Source: an uncultured Myxococcales bacterium (GTDB lineage Bacteria > Myxococcota_A > UBA9042 > DTJE01). From it: DNA of 64,000 nucleotides. Location: contig CALJUR010000102.1 of NCBI GenBank assembly GCA_937975765.1, positions 21,746 to 85,745 of the forward strand, read 5' to 3'. This document shows positions 6,802 to 14,228 of this stretch, piece by piece. The position numbers were made by a program, and so were the translations under genes. How positions within the stretch are numbered: position 1 is the stretch's first letter; each line of letters opens with the position of its first letter. Under the pieces are notes generated by a model. It did no database searches, had not been told where the DNA came from, and saw only the letters and a list, made by a program, of their open reading frames with translations.

Positions 6802-8910
6802 ATGCAGACGCGCCTCCCCTGCGGTCACTGTTTCCCGGCAACGGCCCTGGCCGCCGGGCTGCTGGCCGCCCTGGCCTTCGCGACCGCCGGCTGCGACACG
6901 GACGACAACGTGCCGCTGATGACGGTCGACAGCGGGGACAACGCCACCGACCCGGGCACGGGTGGCGACAACGCGAACCCCGGCGACACGGCGACGCCCG
7001 ACGGCGAGGACCGCGACGACACGACGAACCCGGATGACCCGGGCCAGCCGATCGACCCGGGCCAGGACCCCGGGAAGGACCCGGGCGCCAACGACCCCGG
7101 CCACCCGACCGACACGGCCATCGACGCCGTGCAGTGCGTGGACTCGTCCACGTGCCCGCTGGGCAACATCTGCTGGGACCGGCAGTGCGTGCCCGGCTGC
7201 GGGTCGGACCGCGACTGCCCGCAAGGCACCCACTGCAAGGCGGACGCCCTGCCGCACGGCTTCTGCGCGCAGTGCCTGGCCGACGACCATTGCGACACGG
7301 CGGACGGAGAGAAGTGCGTCGGCGGCACCTGCATCGCGACCTGCGGGACCAACGACGACTGCGCCGGCAAGACCGGCACCCCATACTGCGACATCGAATC
7401 CGGCCTGTGCGTCGCCTGCCTGGCGGACGGCGCCTGCCCCATCGGATCGCTGTGCATCGCGAACCGGTGCTTGCCCGGCTGCCGGTCGGACCGCGACTGC
7501 GGCGAGGGCCTGAAGTGCGACCCGAAGGCAGGCGAGCACGGCGGCTGCTTCGTCTGCGTGCGGGACGCCGACTGCGGCGCGCGCGTCTGCAGGGACCACC
7601 AGTGCGTGGTGGACTGCTCGGTGGTGAAGTGCCCGGTGAACGCGCCGGTCTGCGACCCCGCGACGGGGGCGTGCGTGCAGTGCCTGCAGAAGTCGGACTG
7701 CGGGACGGGCTACCTGTGCCTGGGGAACGCCTGCATCGCCGGGTGCGAGACCGACAACGACTGCACGGGCGGGCGGAAGTGCAACAACGGGACCTGCGTG
7801 CAGTGCCTGATCGACGACCACTGCCCGGACGGCCAGAAGTGCCTGCAGAACCAGTGCCTGTCGTCCGAGTGCGCGCGCGACACGGATTGCGGGTCCGGCC
7901 GCTACTGCCACCCGCTGCTGGCGTCGTGCGAAACGCTGCCCGCGGGGTACTGCAACACGAACGCCGACTGCACCAGCATCCTGCCGTTCACCTCGGAGGT
8001 GTGCGACGCGCTGACGCGAACGTGCATCCCGGCCTGCATGGACCTGGGCGGGCTGCCGATCTGCCTGGATCTGCTCGGCGGGTCGGGCCGTACCGTGTGC
8101 GTGAACGGCGGCTGCTACTTCTGCGGGTCGAACGGCGACTGCCCCGGGACGCTGTGCGACCCGTTCGACCGGTCGTGCCGGGTGTGCACGAAGGACGCCG
8201 ACTGCAGCGTGCCGACGTGGCACTGCGACACGGCGGGCGGCGCGTGTTACGAATGCCTGAACGACGGCCAGTGCGCGTTCCCGCAGGTGTGCGACGAGGC
8301 CGGCGGCCACCGGTGCGTGGAGTGCCTGGTGGACGAGGACTGCAGGACGGTCGGCAAGCCGATCTGCGGCAAGTCGAAGACGTGCATCGCGCCGTGCGTG
8401 GACGAGTGCAGCAGCGGCCAGAAGATCTGCAACCCGGACGACACCGTCGCACCGATCGGCACGCTGTCGTGCGGGGACTACGACGACGACCCGTGCCGGG
8501 AGTACGGCGGGTCGGCCGAGTGCGGGACGGGCGCCTCGTGCGTGACGCAGGCGGGCGGGCTGGGCCAGTGCGTCTGCCAGAACGCGTGCAGCAGCGGCCA
8601 GAAGCGGTGCCCGCCGGACGGCGAGGACGACGAGTACGAGACCTGCGCCCAGAACAGCAGCAGCGGCTGCTGGTACTGGTCCGCGGGATACTGCGGCAGC
8701 GGCGAGATCTGCAGCAGCGGGTCCTGCGTGTGCGGGAACATCTGCACGGTAGGCCAGAAGGCGTGCTCGAAGAACGACCCGATGGCGACGCTGATCTGCG
8801 ACGACTACGACTACTACGACCCCTACAACACCTGCCCGTACTGGCAGTACGGGACCAGTTGCCAGACCGGGTACGTGTGCACGGGGGCAGGCGTCTGCAC
8901 GAAGCAGTGA
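6802..8910 (+). CDS. Large Cys-rich surface lipoprotein
   Basis: A 702-residue exported lipoprotein: signal peptide of about 35 residues ending in the lipobox FATAGC, then an Asp/Gly/Pro-rich spacer to about residue 110. After that come many repeats of about 40 residues of type C-x(n)-DxDC-x-x-G-x-x-C, resembling the Dickkopf/EB-like Cys modules common in myxobacterial lipoproteins. Near the C-terminus a different unit occurs three times with CSSGQK, CSSGQK and CTVGQK. The cysteines are probably disulfide bonded outside the cytoplasm. ATG at 6802 follows AGGAG. The ligand is unknown. Confidence 0.85.
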   Translation: MQTRLPCGHCFPATALAAGLLAALAFATAGCDTDDNVPLMTVDSGDNATDPGTGGDNANPGDTATPDGEDRDDTTNPDDPGQPIDPGQDPGKDPGANDPGHPTDTAIDAVQCVDSSTCPLGNICWDRQCVPGCGSDRDCPQGTHCKADALPHGFCAQCLADDHCDTADGEKCVGGTCIATCGTNDDCAGKTGTPYCDIESGLCVACLADGACPIGSLCIANRCLPGCRSDRDCGEGLKCDPKAGEHGGCFVCVRDADCGARVCRDHQCVVDCSVVKCPVNAPVCDPATGACVQCLQKSDCGTGYLCLGNACIAGCETDNDCTGGRKCNNGTCVQCLIDDHCPDGQKCLQNQCLSSECARDTDCGSGRYCHPLLASCETLPAGYCNTNADCTSILPFTSEVCDALTRTCIPACMDLGGLPICLDLLGGSGRTVCVNGGCYFCGSNGDCPGTLCDPFDRSCRVCTKDADCSVPTWHCDTAGGACYECLNDGQCAFPQVCDEAGGHRCVECLVDEDCRTVGKPICGKSKTCIAPCVDECSSGQKICNPDDTVAPIGTLSCGDYDDDPCREYGGSAECGTGASCVTQAGGLGQCVCQNACSSGQKRCPPDGEDDEYETCAQNSSSGCWYWSAGYCGSGEICSSGSCVCGNICTVGQKACSKNDPMATLICDDYDYYDPYNTCPYWQYGTSCQTGYVCTGAGVCTKQ

Positions 8911-8920
8911 GGCCTAAGCA

Positions 8921-8947
8921 GGCGGGGGACGGGGCCCCCGCCCTACA
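8921..8947. repeat. GC palindromic repeat, copy 2
   Basis: Forward, exact consensus, 10 bases after the stop of the Cys-rich lipoprotein gene; it may act as its terminator hairpin. Confidence 0.85.
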
Positions 8948-8989
8948 TTAGCCGCGGGCAGCGTCGAACGATCGCCACGGGGACGAGGA

Positions 8990-9016
8990 GGCGGGGGACG
9001 GGGCCCCCGCCCTGCA
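8990..9016. repeat. GC palindromic repeat, copy 3
   Basis: Forward, with CTGCA instead of CTACA at the end. It lies 43 bases after copy 2 in a 258-base gap with no gene. Confidence 0.8.
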
Positions 9017-9075
9017 GTCGAGTGCGGGTCTGTCGTCTCGAACACGCGACGATCATGGGCGTAGAATGGGGCCTG

Positions 9076-9102
9076 TGTAGGGCGGGGGCCCCGTCCCCCG
9101 CC
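9076..9102. repeat. GC palindromic repeat, copy 4 (inverted)
   Basis: Reverse orientation relative to copies 2 and 3, placed 67 bases beyond the stop of the thioredoxin-domain gene. The two convergent genes thus each have a copy pointing the same way relative to transcription. Confidence 0.8.
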
Positions 9103-9168
9103 TTCCGGGGAAACCCGAGGACGTCGCCCGGGCCGACGTCAGCGAACGGTCGGCCGGACTGCCGCGGT

Positions 9169-10803
9169 TCACTCGGCCTGGCAGCCGCCGCCGGCCGGGG
9201 CGCCGCGCGCGTCCTTCGACAGCGTCTTCTCGCAGCCGGGCGTGCCGTCGTTGAAGCGGCAGAAGACCTCGCGGATCTCGTCGGCCGCCAGCGCGCTTTC
9301 CGGGTGGCGGTTGTTGACCAGCCACGTCGGGCTGCCGTTGACGCCCAGTTCCTCGCCCAGCACCGCGTCCCTGGCCAGCAGCTTCTTCCCCTCGGGACCG
9401 GTCGCGCACTTCTCGATGACCGTCGCCTTGATGGCGCCCTTCGCGCACGCCTTCCAGTCCGGGTCGCCGGGCTGCTGGCGGTTGCGGCACAGGATGTAGT
9501 CCATGAACCGGTTGTCCCTGGCGTACTTCGCGACCGCGCACGCCTGCCGCAGGTCCTCCTCGACCTCGGCCGGCCCGTGCAGCGACTCGAAGCCGCCGTC
9601 CTCGCCCGCGTCCACGATGTAGTGGACACCGAACGCCATCTTCTTCCCGAAGGCCTCCAGGACCTCCTTCATCGAGTCCAGCGCGATGATGCCGTAAGGG
9701 CACTGGCTCATCACGAAGACCTCCAGCGACCTCTTCTTCTCGGGCCGGCAGGACATCGCGCCCTTGCAGCCCGGGTCCGCGCAGTCCGCCTTGCCGTTGC
9801 CGTCGTCGTCGGTGGTGTTGTCGCAGATCTCGGCGGTCGGGTCCCATCCCGCGTCCACGATCAGCATCCGGAAATTCCCCACCGTCTCGAAGTACTTCTC
9901 GATCTGCCCGAACGACGGGTCCTTCACGACCTCCTCGCCGAACAGGAAGGCCGGCACGAACTTCTGGTCAGCGGCCCGCATCGTCGCGTACAGCGCCTTG
10001 CCCTCGTCGGTGGCAATCTCGACCGTGCGGTCCTTCAGGCCGGGGAAGATCGTCCGCATCTGCCGGACGCCGGCCTCGATCGCCTGCACGCACGGCTGGC
10101 ATCGCACGTCGGTCAGCACCGTCAGGAGCACCTCGACGGGCGGCGGCAGCGAGGCGCACGGGCCCGGCCTGGCGCCCTCGTAGGCGCCGCAGATCGCGCG
10201 CAGGTAGGACGCGGTGGTGCGCGGCCCCTCGAACGGCTGGCCCGCGATGCCCATCGTGGGGGACCCCTGCACGCCCAACTGGTCGGCGTACTCGAACGAC
10301 GCCTTCAGCAGCGCCTTGCCGTCCTCGCCGTCCGCGCAGGCCGTCACCGCGGCCGCGTCCACGCCCGCCTTCGTCGCGCAGTCGGCGAAGTTGTCGGGAA
10401 TGGCCTCGGGCTGCCGGTTCATGCAGTCGATCAGCGCGCGCATCGCCTTCGGCGCCACCTTGCCGGCGCACGCCTGCAGCAGGTCGCCGCGCAGTTCGTC
10501 GTCGCCGTGCATCGACGAGAGACTGCCATCCACCTCGATGCCGCCGACGAAGTGCAGCCGGAAATCCACCGCATCGCCCAGCGTGTCCAGCGCCGGGAAC
10601 AGGGCGTCCTCGGCCTGCACGCTGTACGGGCAGCGCGACATCACGAACAGTTCGACCGTCACGGGCTTCGGCGCGGCCTCTGCAGCGGCCGGGGCCGGCG
10701 AGGCGACGTCGTCGGCCTTGCGGGCATGGCAGCCCGCGACGACGGCGGCGCAGAGCGCCAGGGACAGGACGACGGACGCGAACGAACGCATGCGGCGGTT
10801 CAT
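9169..10803 (-). CDS. Lipoprotein with three thioredoxin-like domains
   Basis: A 544-residue exported protein with signal peptide and lipobox VVAGC near residue 25. Domain 1 (about 50-200) starts VELFVMSRCPYS and ends in the cis-Pro loop GSPT. Domain 2 (about 205-330) has DVRCQPC. Domain 3 (about 350-540) has VFVMSQCPYG and again GSPT. Between domains 2 and 3 is a DxDxDG calcium-like loop with a Cys pair (DDDGNGKADC). Only domain 2 has a full CxxC; the other two keep just the first Cys. A role in periplasmic disulfide handling is inferred. ATG at 10803 follows GGAGGG. Confidence 0.8.
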   Translation of the reverse strand: MNRRMRSFASVVLSLALCAAVVAGCHARKADDVASPAPAAAEAAPKPVTVELFVMSRCPYSVQAEDALFPALDTLGDAVDFRLHFVGGIEVDGSLSSMHGDDELRGDLLQACAGKVAPKAMRALIDCMNRQPEAIPDNFADCATKAGVDAAAVTACADGEDGKALLKASFEYADQLGVQGSPTMGIAGQPFEGPRTTASYLRAICGAYEGARPGPCASLPPPVEVLLTVLTDVRCQPCVQAIEAGVRQMRTIFPGLKDRTVEIATDEGKALYATMRAADQKFVPAFLFGEEVVKDPSFGQIEKYFETVGNFRMLIVDAGWDPTAEICDNTTDDDGNGKADCADPGCKGAMSCRPEKKRSLEVFVMSQCPYGIIALDSMKEVLEAFGKKMAFGVHYIVDAGEDGGFESLHGPAEVEEDLRQACAVAKYARDNRFMDYILCRNRQQPGDPDWKACAKGAIKATVIEKCATGPEGKKLLARDAVLGEELGVNGSPTWLVNNRHPESALAADEIREVFCRFNDGTPGCEKTLSKDARGAPAGGGCQAE

Positions 10804-10903
10804 GGAACCCTCCGGAAACCCGGCGAATGGTACACCCGCGAGCCGTCGATGGGATAGTCGGCGAAGGACGGGGCGCGGCGCGACGCGGCCGACGGGCGAT
10901 CCG

Positions 10904-11809
10904 CTACAGCCCGGGGTGCAGCGCGGCCAGCAGCGCCGAGCCCAGGTCCGGGCAGGCGTGCAGGAATCCCGTGGCGGTCGCCGCGCGGGGCACCGCCCGC
11001 TGGGACGCCCGCAGCGCCTGGGCGAACTCGCCGACGGCCAGCCGCAGCGCAACCCCCGGCACCGGCAGCAGCGCCGGCCGGCGCACCGCCTTGCCCAGCA
11101 CGTGCGCGAACTCCCGGTTGCGAACCGGCGCCGGCCCGACCACGTTCATCGGCCCGTCCAGCAAGGGCGTCGCCGCCGCGTGCAGCAGCATCCCGACCGC
11201 GTCGTCGATCGCCACCCACGGCATCCACTGCCCGCCCAGCCCGAACGGCCCGCCCAGGCCCGCCCGGAACAGCGGCAGCATCGCGGCCAGCGCCCCGCCG
11301 CCCGCGCCCAGCACCAGCCCGAACCGCGCGTGCACGACGCGCATCCCGAAGGACCGTGCGACCGCCGCCTCGGCCTCCCATGCCGTGCACACCTCGGCCA
11401 GGAAGTCCCTGCCCGGCCCCTTCGTCTCGTCCAGCACCTCGTCGCCGCGCGACCCGTAGAAGCCGACCGCAGAGGCGCACACCAGCACCTCGGGTCGCCG
11501 CGGCAGCATCGACAGTGCCCGCACCAGCCGGCCCGTACCGGTCAGGCGGCTGTCGCGGATCGTGGCCTTGCGTTCCGGCGTCCAGCGGCCGGCGCCGACG
11601 TTCTCGCCCGCCAGGTGAAACACCGCGTCCACGCCGTCCAACGCCTCCAGCGTCGGCAGCGCGTCCGACGGCTGCCAGCGGAAGGCATCCACCGGCCCCA
11701 GAGTCGCCCGCGCCTTCACCGGGTCCCGGGACAGCACCACCGGCCGGTCCAGCCGTTTGACCAGCGCCCGCCCGATGAATCCCGTCGCCCCCGTCACCAG
11801 AGCCCGCAT
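10904..11809 (-). CDS. TIGR01777-type NAD(P)-dependent epimerase (SDR39U1-like)
   Basis: Atypical short-chain dehydrogenase of 301 residues. It has the Rossmann start VTGATGFIGRAL at residues 5-16, FHLAGENV, SAVGFYGSRGDE and the C-terminal DUF1731-like region (PVPGVALRLAVGEFA). This family is often called a sugar nucleotide epimerase, but the substrate is unknown. ATG at 11809 follows GGAGGT; longer frames upstream are shadow sequence. Downstream on the same strand, after 100 bases, is the thioredoxin-domain gene. Confidence 0.85.
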   Translation of the reverse strand: MRALVTGATGFIGRALVKRLDRPVVLSRDPVKARATLGPVDAFRWQPSDALPTLEALDGVDAVFHLAGENVGAGRWTPERKATIRDSRLTGTGRLVRALSMLPRRPEVLVCASAVGFYGSRGDEVLDETKGPGRDFLAEVCTAWEAEAAVARSFGMRVVHARFGLVLGAGGGALAAMLPLFRAGLGGPFGLGGQWMPWVAIDDAVGMLLHAAATPLLDGPMNVVGPAPVRNREFAHVLGKAVRRPALLPVPGVALRLAVGEFAQALRASQRAVPRAATATGFLHACPDLGSALLAALHPGL

Positions 11810-11834
11810 CGCGACACCTCCGCGCCGGGCCCAT

Positions 11835-11861
11835 TGTAGGGCGACGGCCCCGTCCCCCGCC
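11835..11861. repeat. GC palindromic repeat, copy 5 (inverted, variant)
   Basis: One mismatch in the stem (GGCGACGG). First of four copies within 170 bases upstream of the epimerase and hemolysin III genes. Confidence 0.7.
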
Positions 11862-11875
11862 AGCCGCAAGATCCC

Positions 11876-11902
11876 TGCAGGGCGGCACCCCCGTCCCCCG
11901 CC
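11876..11902. repeat. GC palindromic repeat, copy 6 (inverted, variant)
   Basis: Begins TGCAGGGCGGCACCC. The stem is degraded on one side. Confidence 0.6.
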
Positions 11903-11952
11903 GCAGCCGTGACAGGTTCGTGACACGCGCCGGGCATCCTGGGCGCATCGTT

Positions 11953-11976
11953 GGCGGGGGACAGGGCCCCGCAATA
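11953..11976. repeat. GC palindromic repeat, copy 7 (degenerate)
   Basis: GGCGGGGGACAGGGCCCCG, then an altered tail. Directly followed by copy 8. Confidence 0.6.
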
Positions 11977-11980
11977 CGCT

Positions 11981-12007
11981 GGCGGGGGGCAGGGCCCCCG
12001 CTCTACA
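11981..12007. repeat. GC palindromic repeat, copy 8 (variant)
   Basis: Ends in CTCTACAG, and the following GGGAGG is the ribosome site of the hemolysin III gene, so this copy forms part of its 5' leader. Confidence 0.7.
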
Positions 12008-12018
12008 GGGAGGCGAAG

Positions 12019-12687
12019 ATGGAGGCGAAGGCGGTGGCGACGACGTGGGAGATCCGGGAGAGCCGGGGCGAGGAGCTGGTGAACTCTCTGCTGCACGGGC
12101 TGGGCGTGGCGGGAAGCGTCGCCGGCCTGTCGGTGATGGTCGTGATGGCGGCGCTGTACGGGGACGCGTGGCACGTGGTGGCGGCCTCGATCTATGGCAC
12201 CAGCCTGGTGCTGCTGTACCTGTGCTCGACGCTGTACCACGCGTTCCCGTGGCCGCGCGCGAAAAGGGTGTTCGAGGTCTTCGACCACTCGGCGATCTAC
12301 GTGCTGATCGCGGGCACGTACACGCCGTTCACGCTGGTGTCGCTGCGCGGGCCGCTGGGCTGGACGATGTTCGGGATCGTGTGGGGACTGGCGGCGCTGG
12401 GAATCACGATGCAGGCCGTGTTCCCGGGGCGGTGGCGCGGGCTGATGACGGCAATGTACGTCGCGATGGGGCTGATCTGCGTGCCGTTCCTGGGCCCGAT
12501 GTCCCGCGCCATGGGGACCGCCGGCGTCGCGTGGCTGCTGGGCGGCGGCATCGCCTACATCGCCGGCGTGTACTTCTACTACCGCAAGCGCTTCGACTAC
12601 AGCCACGCCGTCTGGCACGTGTTCGTGCTGGCCGGGTCCGTCTGCCACTTCTTCGGGATCCTGTTCCACGTGATGCCGCAGGCGTGA
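12019..12687 (+). CDS. Hemolysin III/PAQR family membrane protein
   Basis: A 222-residue protein with seven transmembrane helices. It has the family blocks ELVNSLLHGLG, LCSTLYHAF with the metal-ligand Ser/His, FDHSAIYVLIAGTYTPF and the C-terminal HAVWHVFVLAGSVCHFF, whose His residues complete the zinc site in PAQR proteins. Bacterial members are named YqfA or hemolysin III; hemolysis is not their established role and membrane-lipid homeostasis is suspected. ATG at 12019 follows AGGGAGG. Confidence 0.88.
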   Translation: MEAKAVATTWEIRESRGEELVNSLLHGLGVAGSVAGLSVMVVMAALYGDAWHVVAASIYGTSLVLLYLCSTLYHAFPWPRAKRVFEVFDHSAIYVLIAGTYTPFTLVSLRGPLGWTMFGIVWGLAALGITMQAVFPGRWRGLMTAMYVAMGLICVPFLGPMSRAMGTAGVAWLLGGGIAYIAGVYFYYRKRFDYSHAVWHVFVLAGSVCHFFGILFHVMPQA

Positions 12688-12691
12688 GGGC

Positions 12692-12718
12692 GGCGGGGGA
12701 CGGGGCCCCCGCCCTACA
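12692..12718. repeat. GC palindromic repeat, copy 9
   Basis: Exact consensus, five bases past the hemolysin III stop. CTA at 12714-12716 is also the TAG stop of the convergent plsC-type gene, so one copy closes both genes. Confidence 0.85.
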
Positions 12719-13478
12719 AGCCGCGCTCCCAGGTCGTCAGCCCCGACGCGACGGCCGCGTGCACCCTCGCCACCAGCGCGTCCAGGTCGGACGGGCCCAG
12801 GCCGGCGGTTTCGACCGGGTCGTGGATCGCGATGCGCGCACGGCCCGGCAGCAACGTCAACTGCTTCCCGGGCAGGATCCGGTGCGTGCCGCTGATCGAC
12901 ACCGGCAGGATCGGCAGTCCCGCCTCCATCGCCAGCACGAACGCGCCCTTCCGGAACGCCTGGATCCGCCCGTCCGGGCTGCGCGTGCCCTCGGCGAAGA
13001 ACACCAGCGACACGCCCGCGTCCAGCAGCGGCCGCGCCGCCCTCAGCGACGCCATCGCGCGCGCCTTGTCGCCGCGGTCGATCGCCACCATTCCCAGCAT
13101 CCGGGCGCCGTGCCCCAGGAACGGGATCCGCATCAGTTCGGCCTTCATCACGAACCGCAACGGCCGCGGGAAGCGGCTCCAGAAGCACGGCGTATCGAAG
13201 TGGCTCTGGTGGTTCGCGACGATCACGTAGGCCTGGCCGGGCCGCGCCTTGTCGATCCCGGTCATCGCGACCCGCACCCAGTTGACCGTCGTCAGTGTCC
13301 GCGACCACAGGCGCCCGTAGGCGTGCGCCCACTCCTTCCGCACGCTCCACAGCGCGAACGCCACGAAGAAGCTGGCCACCGTGAACGCCGCCGTCCACGC
13401 CCAGACGACCATCCCCCACGGGAAGTACAGCGCTGCGAACACCCCGCGGGGCACGCGATGGGGCCATGCTCCGGTCAT
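12714..13478 (-). CDS. 1-acyl-sn-glycerol-3-phosphate acyltransferase (PlsC-like)
   Basis: A 254-residue acyltransferase with an N-terminal membrane anchor (residues 12-45). It has motif I NHQSHFDT (the HX4D catalytic pair), FVMKAELMRIPFLG, motif III FAEGTRSPDG and motif IV LPILPVSISGTH. It would convert lysophosphatidic acid to phosphatidic acid at the inner membrane. ATG at 13478 is preceded by a weak AGGCGGGACGGG site. Convergent with hemolysin III. Confidence 0.88.
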   Translation of the reverse strand: MTGAWPHRVPRGVFAALYFPWGMVVWAWTAAFTVASFFVAFALWSVRKEWAHAYGRLWSRTLTTVNWVRVAMTGIDKARPGQAYVIVANHQSHFDTPCFWSRFPRPLRFVMKAELMRIPFLGHGARMLGMVAIDRGDKARAMASLRAARPLLDAGVSLVFFAEGTRSPDGRIQAFRKGAFVLAMEAGLPILPVSISGTHRILPGKQLTLLPGRARIAIHDPVETAGLGPSDLDALVARVHAAVASGLTTWERGL

Positions 13479-13544
13479 CCCGTCCCGCCTCCTGGTCCCT
13501 TTCGGCACGCGCCGGCACGATAGCCCGGCCGGAGTGCGCGTACA

Positions 13545-14198
13545 ATGGCATCGGCGCGCGCGCGGGAGTCGCTGGTGAGATGCCCCTTCTGTGCCGAGGA
13601 GATCCGGGACGAGGCGATCCTCTGCCGATTCTGCGGCGCGACCCGCGCGGGCGGCGAGTGGCGGCCCCCCTCCATGCCGCCGTCGCCGCCCGTCCCCCCC
13701 GCACCCCCGAAGCGCCCCGCCGGCGCCGTCACGATCCGGCTGGCGGGCGCCTTCCTGCTGGCCTCGGCCGCCTTCGAGATGGTGTCGATCGCGTCGCCCG
13801 TGCCGCTGGCGGGCGCGATGCGGTCCGGCGCGACGGCCATCCTCTACCACGTCGTCACCATCGCGGTGTTCGCGGCCATGGGCGCGGGCCTGCTGGCGAT
13901 GCGGCGATGGGGGCTGTGGACCTTCCTGGCCGGCACCGCCCTCTACACGGTCGATCGCCTCGCCTTCGTGCTGTCGGACGCGACGCTGCGCGTCTACGTC
14001 CAGGCGGAAACCGCGGGCCTCGGCGACCTGGGCGGCCTCCCCGGCATCGAGGGACTGGGGGACCTGGGGGACCTCGGCGGCCTGGCGATGCAGACCACCC
14101 GCTGGACGACGCTGGCCGTGCTGGCGTGCTGGTGGGGGCTGGCCGTCTACGTCTGGATCAAGCGCGGCCTGTTCGCCCACCCGCCGGCGCGCCCGTGA
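13545..14198 (+). CDS. Zinc-ribbon membrane protein of unknown function
   Basis: An N-terminal zinc ribbon (RCPFCAEEIRDEAILCRFCG) is followed by a Pro-rich linker and four hydrophobic segments, interrupted by a Gly/Leu/Asp-rich loop around residues 160-185 made of repeated GLGDLGG units. Such proteins are common in Deltaproteobacteria and have no known function. ATG 13545 (217 residues) and GTG 13575 (207 residues, GGGAG six bases upstream, starting directly before RCPFC) are both plausible. Confidence 0.7.
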   Translation: MASARARESLVRCPFCAEEIRDEAILCRFCGATRAGGEWRPPSMPPSPPVPPAPPKRPAGAVTIRLAGAFLLASAAFEMVSIASPVPLAGAMRSGATAILYHVVTIAVFAAMGAGLLAMRRWGLWTFLAGTALYTVDRLAFVLSDATLRVYVQAETAGLGDLGGLPGIEGLGDLGDLGGLAMQTTRWTTLAVLACWWGLAVYVWIKRGLFAHPPARP

Positions 14199-14228
14199 CC
14201 TTCCCGGGACCGCGCCGCCCCGCGCCGG

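Noticed and set aside
13541..13546. TACAAT as a -10 box before the zinc-ribbon membrane protein
   Set aside because: No -35-like hexamer at 16-18 bases upstream, and it overlaps one of the two start codons.
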